From assembly GCA_010015745.1 (NCBI GenBank), contig ML978233.1:62001-126000 (forward strand): a stretch of DNA of 64,000 nt, in the 5' to 3' direction. Source of the DNA: Setomelanomma holmii (Eukaryota; Ascomycota; Dothideomycetes; Pleosporales; Phaeosphaeriaceae). The position numbers and the translations under genes are program-made. Below the pieces are notes generated by a model. The model made no database searches. It saw only the letters and a list, made by a program, of their open reading frames with translations, and was not told where the DNA came from. This document shows positions 51,573-62,857 of this stretch, one piece after another. Every line of letters begins with the position of its first letter. Positions within the stretch are counted from its first letter, which is position 1.

Positions 51573-51989
51573 GTTATGTCGCTTGTAACCTAGGTGGAGA
51601 TCGCGAGGTAGTCAGCACAAGATGCTGCGGTCCAGTAATGTAGTCTAAAGTTAAATGTTTACCCTTTGGGTCAAGGTCCAGAATCAGTAAAACCTTGAGA
51701 ACTGGATGGTTGCTATCAACCTCGACCCTGAGATTTGTCAACTTTGACGTCGCGGTATATTGATCAACGGCCAAGACATTGTCTTTGTTGGCACATGCCG
51801 TGAAAGACAAATCGAGAATGGTCTCTTAAGCTGAGTCGTTGTCTCATTGTTCACGAGGTCACCGGTTCGCGTAGTCACCAAAACATTGTGGGTGCTGGTA
51901 TGAAACAAGCGTAATGCATTGCACTTCCGTGCTCAGGGTATCTCTCTACACGGCGTTAATGTTCTCCTTTCATGATGTCAAAGAGCTAC
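51573..51989. other. Intergenic between two minus-strand genes
   Basis: 417 bp. A 78-codon minus-strand frame (51574-51810) lacks an ATG but has a GTAAAC after DLDPKG; it could be a 5' exon or UTR segment. Not resolved. Confidence 0.3.
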
Positions 51990-53195
51990 TTACAGTTCCG
52001 ATTTCTCGTCTTCTTTCCGCCTCTCGGCTTTCAAATCCAAATGTCCCTCCAACTCCATCCACTCGGCTGTGAAAGCCATGACCAATCTTGCCCAGTCCTC
52101 CACGGTGTCCGTGTCTAAATGCTCTCCGTCATCTGACATTTCGTGCCACACTCTTGGAAATGGCGACGGTATAATGTGTAGTATCTCAACACCCCGGGCC
52201 ATGAAAGGGACATGGTCATCCTGCACGAATCCGCCCAGGAAGGCGTTGTCGCCCTTGTCGCCTTCTGGCAAGAATTTGGGCTCAGCGCGCGGCTTCTTGT
52301 TCTCGCGCTTGGCCATTCTTGCAGCATGGTTGGGAGACGACTTCATCAGGCCCAGCTTGCGCAGCCTGTCCTCTACATGCGCCATGTGCTTGTATGCCCA
52401 ATGCGTGGTCTTGAAGTATGAAGGTACGCGCGGACTGGCGGAGCCCAAGAGATCGAGCAAGACGAAGAGTTCTATGGAATCGAGCGGTGTGCGGTAGGTA
52501 GAGGCGGCGGTATGGAAGGTTGTCTCCCAGTCTCCGGCCAGGGCTCTGTAGCGAATTAGCATGGCAAGCGGGAGAAGAGAGAAGCAATCGTACCGTGCAC
52601 CATACAAGCTGTCGTCGTCCGTCCAGCTCTTGAAGGCTTCCTCGCCATCAAGGAATAGTATCTGCAGTCCCTTGTGCTCTGCATCGAAATCATCATCCCC
52701 CAAAGCAGCCCACTTCTTCGTCAGCGCTGCGTCGAGGCTGCGTGCAACGTGCATCATCATAGCGCATGGTGCCGCGCTATCGGTCGCTCCAATGAAGTCC
52801 TTGGGCGTGTACTTGCTGTCATAGTGGGCCACCAGCGCAAGCCTCGACACATCGCCCTCCAGGGCACCGGGTGGATCGCGTGTAGCAACCAGGTTTACAA
52901 AAGGAACATCTTCGCCGTTGCTGACTGGCGTCTTGGAGGTCGAGTTGTGCAGTTCGATCCTCCATTCGGGCAATTGTGACTTGAAGAAGTCTACGAAATG
53001 CTGCCGCACAGCCGTATTGCCTTCTGTTCCCGAGACACGAGGACGCAGAATTGGGGCCAAAATCGAGCCTTGCTTGATGTCAAAGTCCTCGCCCGGCCCG
53101 GGAAGCTTCTTGAGCGTGTCGTCACTGAGATCGTGGTAAGCGGACCCGAACGAGAGGAGCAAAACGAGCGACAGCAGCGCGGAAGCGAGCGACAT
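51990..53195 (-). CDS. M28-family glutaminyl-peptide cyclotransferase
   Basis: The frame from the ATG at 53195 is open to 51990 (401 codons), but a 48-nt intron (52546-52593, GTACGA...CTACAG) very probably lies inside it. Removing it changes YGAR-YDCFSLLPLAMLIRYRALAG to the family-like YGARALAGDWE and gives 385 aa in exons 52594-53195 and 51990-52545. An N-terminal signal peptide (MSLASALLSLVLLLSFGSAY) precedes the fold. Zinc ligands are the Asp of LVAHYDSK, a Glu in LDGEEAFKSW, and the His of FPRVWHEMSDDGEHLD. The enzyme converts N-terminal Gln (or Glu) to pyroglutamate in the secretory pathway. Retention of the intron would not break the frame. Confidence 0.92.
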   Translation of the reverse strand: MSLASALLSLVLLLSFGSAYHDLSDDTLKKLPGPGEDFDIKQGSILAPILRPRVSGTEGNTAVRQHFVDFFKSQLPEWRIELHNSTSKTPVSNGEDVPFVNLVATRDPPGALEGDVSRLALVAHYDSKYTPKDFIGATDSAAPCAMMMHVARSLDAALTKKWAALGDDDFDAEHKGLQILFLDGEEAFKSWTDDDSLYGARYDCFSLLPLAMLIRYRALAGDWETTFHTAASTYRTPLDSIELFVLLDLLGSASPRVPSYFKTTHWAYKHMAHVEDRLRKLGLMKSSPNHAARMAKRENKKPRAEPKFLPEGDKGDNAFLGGFVQDDHVPFMARGVEILHIIPSPFPRVWHEMSDDGEHLDTDTVEDWARLVMAFTAEWMELEGHLDLKAERRKEDEKSEL

Positions 53196-53792
53196 TGCGA
53201 CAAGTCCTTCACATCAGGAATGCGGAAGCCAGAAGAGGATCACGACGGGAAGCGGGGAAGTACAAATCAAGGCCACATGCTGAGCTTGGTGGGCAAGGGA
53301 GGGCGTCGTGGCTAGTGAATCGTGGTCTCATCAATGTCCTGTTGCCGACCCGGGTAATCTTCCTCCTTGGCGGGTTCACAAGGTCGAGACATGGATCTGC
53401 ACGTGACGACGCGTTGGAGCGTACAGATCATGCATACTACTCACCTTGAATGTAACATCTCTGCGGCTCTCTCGTCCTCCAAAGCTTTCTGCGTGATACA
53501 GTACACGTGCGATGCCCCTTTGTCAAGATTTGCTTGAAGCTTATATGTATCAATATCGTGCGCTCAACACATGCTCACTATGAATCACAGACCGCGAACT
53601 AGAAGTCTGATCCTACCTTCAATTTTTCAGTTTTTGTTATGAGCTTGTCAAATGCCAAAAATTGTAGTAACATTCACACTGCCATTCTGCACGGCTGCCA
53701 AGCCCTGGCTCAAGGATGGCAAGTTTAGCCGAACATCATTGGCAAAACGCGACCGCTCGTACATCCATATCACCAACAAACACCTAAGTGAC
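53196..53792. other. Divergent promoter region
   Basis: 597 bp between the glutaminyl cyclase and TMEM70-like starts. The frame upstream of 53793 is open but its ATG is less likely than the one chosen. Confidence 0.4.
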
Positions 53793-55089
53793 ATGCAACC
53801 ACGATTACGTGCGTTCACGGCGGCCTTCAATGGAAGCGCTTCGTCAGTGAGTGCATCTCGACTCAACTTCTGGAATCGAGTCGCCCAATACGTCTGTCGA
53901 ACCTGCCACCGGAAATTTTCGACTTCACGAGCTCAGTTGGCGCAGGAGCTAGGTGCTGCGAAAGATAGACGTACTTGAAAAGCTGTATACATAGTGAAGC
54001 CTGACTAATTTCCATGCAGGCTATCCTTCAAAGCTGCTAATATACGATGCCGGCGATGCTCGAACCACGTGGATCTCATTCTGGAAAGCAGTAGCTTTAT
54101 TAGAGTGTGGAACCGCGCTTGTTTTCGCCGTTCCACCAGTCTGGAAGAACGAAAACCAACCAGATCCGAACTTGAGAAAAGCTCAAGCAATACTAAGTAC
54201 GTATTCTCTTGAACATCTCCAATGTTTATGCTTCATACGATCACCAGCTGTATCAAGATTACCCCTTTCCTGATTGTTCCATACATTCTCTTCCTTCTTT
54301 ATCAACTCTTTCCATCATTCACAGTTCTCATTGCTTGTCTTCACCGAGCTCAACTTGGATACGGATCACATGCTTTCGTTCCATTTCTAGATACATTGTC
54401 GTCATGAGCATTGTGCGACTTTCCACGTCTATCTGGCCCCGTCGCTCTACATATGCCAACATGAATGGCGTCATCAACGGCAAGCTGCTAATGTGTTTTG
54501 AATAGTCGGCGTACTTAGCGCCATCCCAACATTGACACTTGCCTACCTGACTGCACCTTTCACGCACCGAGTCTATATGCAGATCCCGGAATATGCCCGC
54601 CGTAGTCGTCAAGATCTCATGAAATTTGCCGGCACCTTGACTGCGAGATCAGTGGACACAGCCAATACCAAACTCGACTTTGTCACATTGCGCATCTTCC
54701 CATTTCGCAAACAGACTAGCGTATTTCTCCACGAACTACGCGCCCTACCGCCTCGTAAGATGCGCTTGGCGAATATTGAATTGCCGAAGAGTGATGCATG
54801 GGCACAAAGGCAGCGCGCAAAAGGCATCTTCAGAAGGATGTACGATGTGATCAATGAGCCGAGGTTCAAGTTTTACATCAAAGAAGGAAGGACGTACACG
54901 CAGAAGTCAGGAGTACCGGGTGTGTGGGAAGCTGTCGCCAGTAGGATTCAACAGCAGACAATCACGGAACAGAAGGACGATGGATTGGGACACAGCGCTG
55001 TAAGGAAACCACTTGGTGGGAAAGCGCCCATCAGGCCAACAATCAGTAGAGACAGGATTAAGAGGCAGACTGCAAGGTCGGGAAGATGA
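53793..55089 (+). CDS. TMEM70-like mitochondrial inner-membrane protein
   Basis: Three exons, 53793-53970, 54020-54196 and 54506-55089, give 312 aa; the second intron (54197-54505) is 309 nt, far longer than its neighbours. The N-terminus (MQPRLRAFTAAFNGSASS) is Arg/Ser-rich, as in a mitochondrial leader, followed by CRTCHRKFSTSR. Two membrane segments form a hairpin, TWISFWKAVALLECGTALVF and AILIGVLSAIPTLTLAYLTA, followed by PFTHRVYMQIPEYARRS and a C-terminal matrix-side domain. This two-helix hairpin plus PxxHRxY pattern is that of the TMEM70/TMEM186/TMEM223 family, assembly factors of mitochondrial respiratory complexes. Assignment to a subfamily is not possible by eye. Confidence 0.78.
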
Positions 55090-55231
55090 AATGTATCCCC
55101 ACACATCAATTCATAACATAATGTGCTGACTACCTAGAAGCAGACAAGTACCAAACGAGGGTATTTACTTCTGCACCTTTCAAGTTGTATCACGACTCAG
55201 CCCCTCCTGCTACTTGTGGAGTGCCTATGCC

Positions 55232-57145
55232 TCACACCACAGGCTTGCCCTCCTCATGTTGCTTCTCTAGCACGGGCTTCTCCATATCACCTCCAGCAAC
55301 ATGCTCATCACTATCATGATAGACGCCCGCTCGGCGGAGCAAGTCTGTGAGACCAACTTCGGCGTGTACCTCCCTCCATCGTTCCTTCTCGCGTTCAGCA
55401 GTTCCGACGGATCCGAACAGAATGTCCATCTCCTCTAGCGAAAGACCCTTGGTTTCTGGGAAGAAGATCCAGATGAATGCCGCGCCCATGGTGGTCAGGA
55501 CACCGAAGAAGATATAGGTGCCATATTTCATGTGCGCAAGCATGTCAGGAGTGACCTGGCCTACGATGAAGTTGTTCATCCTAGCGACTTGTTAGCTGGG
55601 TCCGCGACGGAGCTGGGAAAGTTGAAGCTTACCAGTTGGACGATGCACCAAGCGCAATACCGTATGGACGATTCGACATAGGCCAGATCTCAGAAATGAC
55701 AATCCATGCACAAGGACCCCAGGAGTAACCAAAGTGAATCACGAATAGCCAGACCATTACGACGGCGGCCCATCCAGCACCTTGATGGTTCGGCCAATCA
55801 TCCGAGAAACTGGCAACGATGGCTGCAATGATGAAGTGGCTGAGCGCCATTCCAATAGCACCGACTACGAGCACAGGCTTACGACCCCAAGAATCGACAT
55901 ACATGACCGCAGGAACTATGGTTGTCAGATTTCGAATCACAAATGAGAGAACACGGGCGGCACTTACTCGTGGCGATAAACATGACAATGCCGACCACTC
56001 CCGTCGCCAACAGACTAACTGAGTTGGATGACAGGCCCAGGCCGTTGAAGATGGTGGGCGCATAGTACAGAATTGCGTTAATGCCAGTCCATTGCTGGAA
56101 GAACATGGTCAAAGTGGCAATAATGACGCGCTTGAACATTCCACGGGTCGTGAACAAGCTCCCGATCGCCACAAATTGCAGCTTGGCAGTGGACGAAACG
56201 CTTATATCTTGCAAGTGCGGGAAATTCTCAGCAAGCGACTTCTTTTCAAACAGACTCTGCGCCTTGATTTCAGCAAATTCGAGCTCAACAAGCTCGTGAT
56301 CTTGCGGCAGCCCACGCAAGCGGGCCAGGACGCGTTGAGCGTCAGACTCTCTGTTGTGATGCACCAACCAACGCGGGCTGAAGGGCATGAACAACATACC
56401 CACACCGAGTAGAACAGCGGGAGCGAGTTGCAAGCACAAGGGCACAAGCCACGCTGCTTCTTTTTGGGAGGTTCCAGTGCCGCCGATGTAATTGGTGCCA
56501 TAGTCGATCCAGAAGGAGATCATGATGCCAAGTGTGATGGACAATTGCTGCAGGCCGACTAGGGCACCGCGAACCTCAGGAGGTGCGATTTCAGCGTTGT
56601 ACATGGGTACGATCATACTGAGCGAACCGACGCCCATACCCGTAATGAATCGTCCGCCGAGAATGGCATTGTGACCCGCGCTCGTGGACGCAGTGCATTG
56701 GATGATCACACCGATGATGAAGATGCCGACGTTGACGAGAATGGCGTATTTACGTGAAAGAATCTCCGCGAGAAACCCAGAGTACATCGTTCCGAGCCAG
56801 GCACCCAATTCGAGGATTGCAACGAGCCAGCCTTGTTTGGACGAGTCCCATTCCAGGGTTTCTTGGTTGGTAATGTAGTTGCCCATGTCTGTGTTGTAGG
56901 TTAGTACTGCGCGAAGGAAATGAGATGGATTTGAACATACGTTGTTTGAAGGATGGCATGGTGAGGACACCGGAGAAGACACCCTGGTTGTAACCGTATA
57001 GTAGACCACCCAAGCAAGCGAAGCACGCAATGCCAAAGACGCGGAGATTCTGGAGTAATGCCATGGGTCCAGCCTTTCCGGACAGAACTTTGCGGCGCGC
57101 CAAAGCGGCGGCCTCGAACTCGGAAGCTCCAGCGACAGGAGCCAT
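55232..57145 (-). CDS. MFS sugar transporter
   Basis: Four exons, 56941-57145, 55968-56888, 55633-55915 and 55232-55580, give 585 aa; all three introns are exactly 52 nt. I start at the ATG at 57145 (MAPVAGASEF); a longer frame upstream has only a TTG. Twelve-helix sugar-porter signatures are present: GGLLYGYNQGVFSG, GRFITGMGVGSLSMIVPMYN, PPEVRGALVGLQQLSITLGI, FSPRWLVHH, QQWTGINAILYYAPTIF, DSWGRKPVLVVG and FFPETKGLSLEEMD. The central loop is long and charged. Plasma-membrane sugar/H+ symport or facilitation is expected; the substrate cannot be read from sequence. The C-terminal tail is acidic and His-containing. Confidence 0.95.
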
Positions 57146-59560
57146 GTTGACCTCGATTGTATGCTTGTCAAGCAGTGCTGGTTTTTTGACCAAGTCCAAT
57201 GCCAAGGGTCAACTCTTTCTGTATGTTTGACGAGCTCAGACCGATCAAACAAAAGGTCCCTCCTTGTTTCAAGCCAAGAATTGCAGGACGCAAAGCTCGA
57301 TATATATCGCACGACTCCCGGCACTACGGACATATCACCAATATGTCGCCCCGTGTCGGATCCTACAAGTGCACGCTGAATGGCCGTTGGATCGAAGCTT
57401 TTGTCGTGGCGGGTAAATTGACGGTTAATGCCACAAGCTCCGGCTAGCACTACGCTTGTCTGGTGTAACGGTAACGGTTAAGCATTTGGTGGCTTCGAAT
57501 AAGAGAGTGCTTGTGCACGGGAACGTACGCCTCTTGCGATGATTGTTCGCTGCTTGGGGATGAGTTGGGTGGTGGGTTGAGGCGGGGATGCGTAATGGAG
57601 GCGTCAGCTGCGGCAGAATGGCCGTTGTTGTCAAGCCGGCAGTCATCTCATTACTCCTCATAAACTTGTGCTGGAGGAAGAAGTCTTAGAGCCTCATATA
57701 TCGCATAAGGCGTATTACCCGCATCTCTACAGATACACGGTTATGTTCGTAACGACACGCCCGACGCCAAGGTGCACTCCATATATGGGAGCATTCTCGT
57801 GTATCCTGGATACTTAGTGCATGCATTTGCCGCTCCACGGGGATTTCTGCCGTCAGCCCCCGCCTCGTGTTTGTGGAGAGCGGACACTAAGACTGTTACT
57901 GGTAGATCTGCGCATTCTGCCTAAAGTCTCGAGATCCTTGTCTTCATGCTATGTAAGCATACGGACTGCGAACCAAGACGTGCCTGCGATTCGTCTCATA
58001 TGTCGTAGCGTGCTTGCTGGTAGTGTCAATAGAAGGCGCTTGGTATGTCCTAATCCGTCCATGATGGGTCGGACTTGATACTTGTCATAATGTATCTTCC
58101 TTGTTTTGTTCCTCAAGACATTACTGGCAGCCGACAAACTGGATATCTGTGATATATTGCGCCAACTCAAATCGTGGGGACTATGTCCTGTTATCGAAAC
58201 GGTGAGTGGTATTTAGTCCAGGTTCAAGCGGATCAAACTCTCCCAAAGCTGCAGACCGAGGACAGCAAGCTCACGATTATTCAATATCCTCGCGACCTAC
58301 AGCCGCATCTGCGGTAGGCTATGTTCCCCGTATGGCCCCTGGAGCCCGATATTCAACTCTGGAGAGGTGTGCTTCGAAACTTTCTTGTATAACCGGGTGC
58401 GGTGTCCAGCAATACCAAAACGATTGCCTGATCTCGTGAACCACGACACTCTGTTTTCCAAAGGCATTCTCGCCTGCAACCTTCTGTATTAGTTCCGTTC
58501 GCATCGCCTGTGAATCGTTCGATGGGGTTCAAGCTCCTGATCATCCACTCCACGCCTTCCGCCATGTACAGTAGATCGCATCTAGCCAGAGTATATTGCG
58601 AAGTGGATACTAAGTGGCGTCATGCTCGAAGCATTGGATGTGAGCAGTGGGATCTGTGTGCAGCTCAGTCATTTCGAAGCAAGGCTGTCTCCGGATTATA
58701 AGTATCTCTCTTGAAGTGAGTTGAGCGAACTTGCGAAGTCGGCTACCACCAAAGCATCTCTCGATGTCTATCTTTGGAACCTGTGACGCGCAGTTTGAAT
58801 GTTAAGGTCTTCCGAGAAAGATAACAGTGCGGCCAGTGATGTTCTCTCTTCTTTCTGCAACGATGCGGTTGACTCCATTGGTGGTTAGATTTCGTGTTCG
58901 TACAGCATCCACGTCGGCTGCACGTCAGTGCCGGCGGATCTCCTGGCCATGTCTGAATGATCGTCTTCACAACAACAAAGTCCAATATTGAACATCCACG
59001 AGAGAAGAAGATGTTGGATACCGAGATATAGACTGTGAGGAGTGATGTTGCGAAGCGAAAAGTCAATGTGAGCAGCTTGGTGCGACAGCTTTCCGGCAGC
59101 CGGTGCACAGACCACGCCTCCGGCCTTTCCCAATTGGATCTCGACATGCTCGACGTCTGTCATCTTTGTCGGCGACCGGAAGCAGCACTCCAGAACATAT
59201 TACCGTTATCAGTGCAATTTGATACAGCTCATCTGGATGCAGTGTCTCCGTCTTGTTGAACACATTTCCGCAAACACTCGGGTCTCACCTCCTCGTCGAC
59301 TTCGATCATTGTATCGGTACATGTAAGTTCCTATGCACTGCCGACGTCCTCAAGAGCTAATGGTTACCTCAATTTCTTCACAGCACTTACTAAATCTCAA
59401 GCCAACCTTTAATCCCGAGGTATCGAACGAGTAGTTGGGCTACTCCCTATCAAAGCTCATTGCGCGCGATTGAGGCAGTTTCAGCAAACTTCACTAACCG
59501 AAACGAGCAACGAGCACCTTGTTGGTAACGACATCTGAAAAGCACTCCAACGATTGCGCA
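57146..59560. other. Intergenic, about 2.4 kb
   Basis: No supported gene. Minus-strand frames at 58743-59163 overlap each other and contain a hydrophobic stretch (SLYLGIQHLLLSWMFNIGLC), but have no splice structure or family similarity. The right end is the SOD promoter. Confidence 0.35.
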
Positions 59561-60414
59561 ATGGGCACGATGCGGGGTCTCTCGGTCATCTTTCTCTCTT
59601 TCTTTGTGATTTTAGGTGCTGTCGCATCAGAACAACAACCCTTCGAGTTTGGAGAAATGTCGGCTCCTCAATACACTCTTCCGCCTCTCCCATACGCCTA
59701 CGATGTCAGTCTAAGCCAGCCATCTCTATGCTTCCAGCACATATCATACTCACCATGCAATAGGCATTGGAGCCGCATATCTCGGCTCAAATCATGGAGC
59801 TTCACCACAGCAAGCATCATCAGACATATATCACGAACCTCAATGCGGCACTGAAAGCCCAAGCCGAAGCTGTACACACATCCGATATCACCTCACAGGT
59901 CGCATTGCAACAAGGCATCAAATTTAGCGCTGGTGGGCACATCAACCATTCACTATTCTGGCAGAACCTCGCGCCTGCGAGCTCTCCCGAAGCAAGAAGC
60001 ACAGCAGCGCCGGAGCTTGTGAAGCAGATCAAAGCAACGTGGGGTGATGAGGACAAGTTTAAGGAGGCTTTCAACGCAGCACTTCTGGGCATCCAGGGCA
60101 GTGGGTGGGGTTGGCTGATCAAGGTTGAGACCGGGAAGGAACAAAGACTCATTATCGTTACCACCAAGGATCAGGATCCCGTAGTGGGAAAGAGCGAAGT
60201 TCCGCTGTTTGGCGTCGACATGTGGGAGCATGCCTACTATCTCCAGTAAGCTCCCGGAGTCTATTCAAATTGCTGAAGCTGACTCTGAAGGTACCTCAAC
60301 GGTAAAGCTGCTTATGTTCAAAACATCTGGAATGTCATCAATTGGAAGACGGCTGAAGAGCGCTACTTAGGCTCACGAGCGGATGCTTTCGAGATCTTGA
60401 AGGCATCGATCTAG
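59561..60414 (+). CDS. Mn-type superoxide dismutase with signal peptide
   Basis: Three exons, 59561-59704, 59764-60245 and 60291-60414, with introns of 59 and 45 nt, give 249 aa. The fold signature is complete: YTLPPLPYAYDALEPHIS, metal ligands His62 (MELHHSKHH), His110 (GGHINHSLFW), Asp200 and His204 (GVDMWEHAYYLQ), and DQDPVVG with the Gln typical of the manganese type. Unusually, the N-terminus is MGTMRGLSVIFLSFFVILGA, then VASEQQPFEFGE. That is a secretory signal peptide, not a basic mitochondrial presequence. The enzyme dismutes superoxide; the leader predicts an extracellular or cell-wall location, as proposed for some pathogen and Aspergillus SODs. Confidence 0.92.
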
Positions 60415-61831
60415 ATTTGAAAAGCACCAATACAGCTATCGTACGGCAGTGTATGTATTTTGATTCCGGACGGGCTATATAGTAAGAACAATGTGGAGTA
60501 CCGTGGTGTCAAGAATGGTGTTGCGCAATTCACTAGTTGGGCCAACCGGGTGCTCTCCGTGAAACTTGCTCAAAGACACTCATTAGCCCTCAATTGCTTG
60601 CTCTCACATCGCAATCCTGGGACATTTCGAGAGATCAAGCAATGCTTGAGTACATACTGATATACTGAAAGGTTCTTTTTAATCCTATTTCTTCACTCTT
60701 CCAACTCCAGCATCGCCTACAAACTTCAGTATCGCAGTTGTCGGTCTCGCCCTCGTACTCGCATCAAGCCTCTCCAGAACTTCGAAAACCGAACATCCTC
60801 CCTGGAGCCAGAAAAAGCACACAGCAAGTGAGACCGGCTTGCTTCACTTCACTGTCTTTCGACGTTCATCCTATTTGCAGAACACCATGTGCAATGGGCA
60901 GTCCACTCGCATAAGCCAAGGAGGATCTATCGCAGTCCTCCGACCAACGCAGCATCTTCAGCGATGTCAGTCTGACAAAGACATGCTTCTATACTTCAAT
61001 AATCACTGCGGGACACGTGGCACAAGCATCGAGTTTGAAGGCTGGAACGATGAAGAGCAGCGGAGAGATGGGCAGTGGCTTGTGATAGAGTACGTCTCAA
61101 GTGCAATCGAGAAAAGTTCTACAGCTGATCCCGATTACAGTCACGACGGAGGTTTTGCAGCATCGCCGTCAAGAGCCCACTGCAATCCTTTGTACTCATT
61201 TTCTCTTGACTCAAGTCGACAACGACAACAACCTATGCATCTGCCTCAACGATTGGAGCCTGGTGTGAGCGATGTTGGTATCATTGGACGTAGAGTATCA
61301 GTCATGAACAGCTCTACATCAGGACCATTGACCGTTGCTGAGGTGATCATCGGCTGGAATTGAGGCTGAACAGTTTCGCATTTCTTTGGAGTCCATAGAA
61401 GGCGTTGTATTGGCTTTTGTGACACGCATCACGTTATGCCCACCTAAGTCGTGGTCCTACTCTCACCATTCGTCAGGCGCGCTATTTGGCATATCCTCGA
61501 GTCGGAGTCCTGAAGCATTCAACCGTCTCTCATCCCAGAGTTGGGCTTTCCGAATTAGGCTTAGAGTAGCCTCCACCATCGAGGCTGCCTCCTCACATCG
61601 CCCTTCGTCTTGATAGCTACATCGAATGAAGTGCTTTTCAAAAGATTTAATAAATGCTACACAATGCACACAGTCATGCTTGATTCTCCACCGATACCGA
61701 CATGGCGGTTTCACTGCATCCGCAACCTGGTGTGAACTGTTGAGAGCAGGTGCTGCCTAGACAATCAGACGCAGCAGTCGCGAGGACCTCAGTTATGGGA
61801 GGGGCAAGTGGCTGGCAGACTTGTCAACAAT
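60415..61831. other. Unresolved region with possible small exons
   Basis: Plus-strand blocks at 60460-60660, about 60710-60830 (with a hydrophobic stretch SIAVVGLALVLASSLS) and 60887-61363 (ATG at 60887, 158 codons) may be exons. GTACAT...CCAG and GTGAGA...TTGCAG sites separate them, but several frames fit equally well. A minus-strand frame at 61463-61714 (containing FIKSFEKHFIRCSYQDEGRC) also looks coding in part. None can be completed. Confidence 0.25.
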
Positions 61832-61934
61832 CAGTTCAGTCAGTTTGCGACCCCTGGCTTGAATTGAACTGAAAGAAGCAGGCCGAAAAAGCAGAGTAAA
61901 CTGATTGAACTGCCTCCTAGCAAGATTCAAACTG
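61832..61934. repeat. Cluster of CAGTT/AACTG words, probable hAT subterminal repeats
   Basis: Six copies of the 5-mer CAGTT or its complement at 61832, 61841, 61867, 61899, 61908 and 61930 in about 100 bp, within repeated TTGAACTGA-like sequence. They lie just beyond the 3' end of the hAT transposase frame, where hAT elements carry subterminal transposase-binding repeats. Confidence 0.5.
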
Positions 61935-61981
61935 AATTGATCAAGTAACTTATTCAGACTGATCACTTTTTTACATACAAA

Positions 61982-62821
61982 TTAAGCCTTATTATTGTGC
62001 CAGTTGCCCAAGTTGTACAAGACGTCAATTGCCTCGTCGCTGAGTAGAGACTCTGTAGTCTCTCCTTCAGCACCAAAGCCAGCCCGCAGCCAAGCGCGTA
62101 CAGACTGTATTGCTGCTAGCAATTGTGATGAAATCTTCCTCCTTTTTGGTCCCAAAAGATCGCCAAGCTCACTGAACATCCGCTCACAGTCGCAGCTAGA
62201 GGCGGGTATAGATAAGACATCGAGCGCCAGGCGCGTAAGGTTAGGATAGTTGCGGCGGCGTGAGAGCCAATATGTGATTGGGTTGTCGACAGAGGGGACC
62301 CGGGGCCCAAGTTTCCAGCGCGTGTACTCATCTAAGTCGTTAGAAACTCTAGCGCTATAGTGAGGCTCTATCAAAGACGCGATAGCATCGTTGAGGTTAT
62401 TGTTTGCACGCGCTTGCGGTGCTGCTGGTGCTGCCTGCGGCGCTGGGTTGTCCTTGTACGTGCTCCACAGCGTCTGAAACGCCACCTGCGCTGCTGCCAA
62501 CCACTCTGGTTTATCCCTCCATGCGTTGTCGCAGTAGTGTTTGTAGGCTGGATGGAGAGAGGTAGCAGCATAGTAGGCAGGGGAGTCATCGAGCTTGACA
62601 AAGTACTCCTTTGCCTTCGCCTAGGCGGCACGGAGGTTGATGGTAATGTGGTCCTCTGGCGCGCCAGGTTCGTTGTAGTCGACACCGCTACCGGTATAGG
62701 ATTCTACGTTCTCCTCGTAGCTAGACAGGATAACGTGTTCCACCACCAAACCGGCAACACCACCAAACCGGCAGCCCCACCAAAACGCACACAGCTCAGC
62801 ATATGATTGCTCTACAACCAA
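61982..62821 (-). mobile_element. hAT-family transposase remnant, C-terminal part
   Basis: The minus-strand frame from 62620 to the stop at 61982 encodes KEYFVKLDDSPAYYAATSLH, NAWRDKPEW and then the hAT C-terminal dimerisation domain: DNPITYWLSRRRNYPNLTRL, IPASSCDCERMFSELGDLLG and PKRRKISSQLLAAIQSVRAW. The same frame continues upstream (62821-62624: CRFGGVAGLVVEHVIL... EDHITINLRAA) but is cut by a TAG at 62621-62623, probably a former Trp or Gln codon. The N-terminal zinc finger and catalytic RNase-H parts are absent. A short repeated CACCAAACCGGCA motif near 62745-62775 disturbs the upstream part. A dead element, perhaps cut by insertion of the neighbouring Fot1 copy. Confidence 0.88.
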
Positions 62822-62857
62822 ATAATTAATTTTAATAAGGTTTTTAAGTAAGATAGA

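Noticed and set aside
51574..51810. 78-codon minus-strand frame upstream of the SAP-like gene
   Set aside because: No ATG; could be 5' UTR or an exon, but no acceptor gives a better protein start than the ATG at 51572.
55879..57450. 523-codon minus-strand frame in the transporter locus
   Set aside because: It reads through intron 1 and the 3' side of exon 2 of the sugar transporter; the spliced model restores the family sequence at all three junctions.
58743..59163. Two overlapping minus-strand frames of 134 and 92 codons
   Set aside because: They conflict with each other and show neither conserved motifs nor splice signals.
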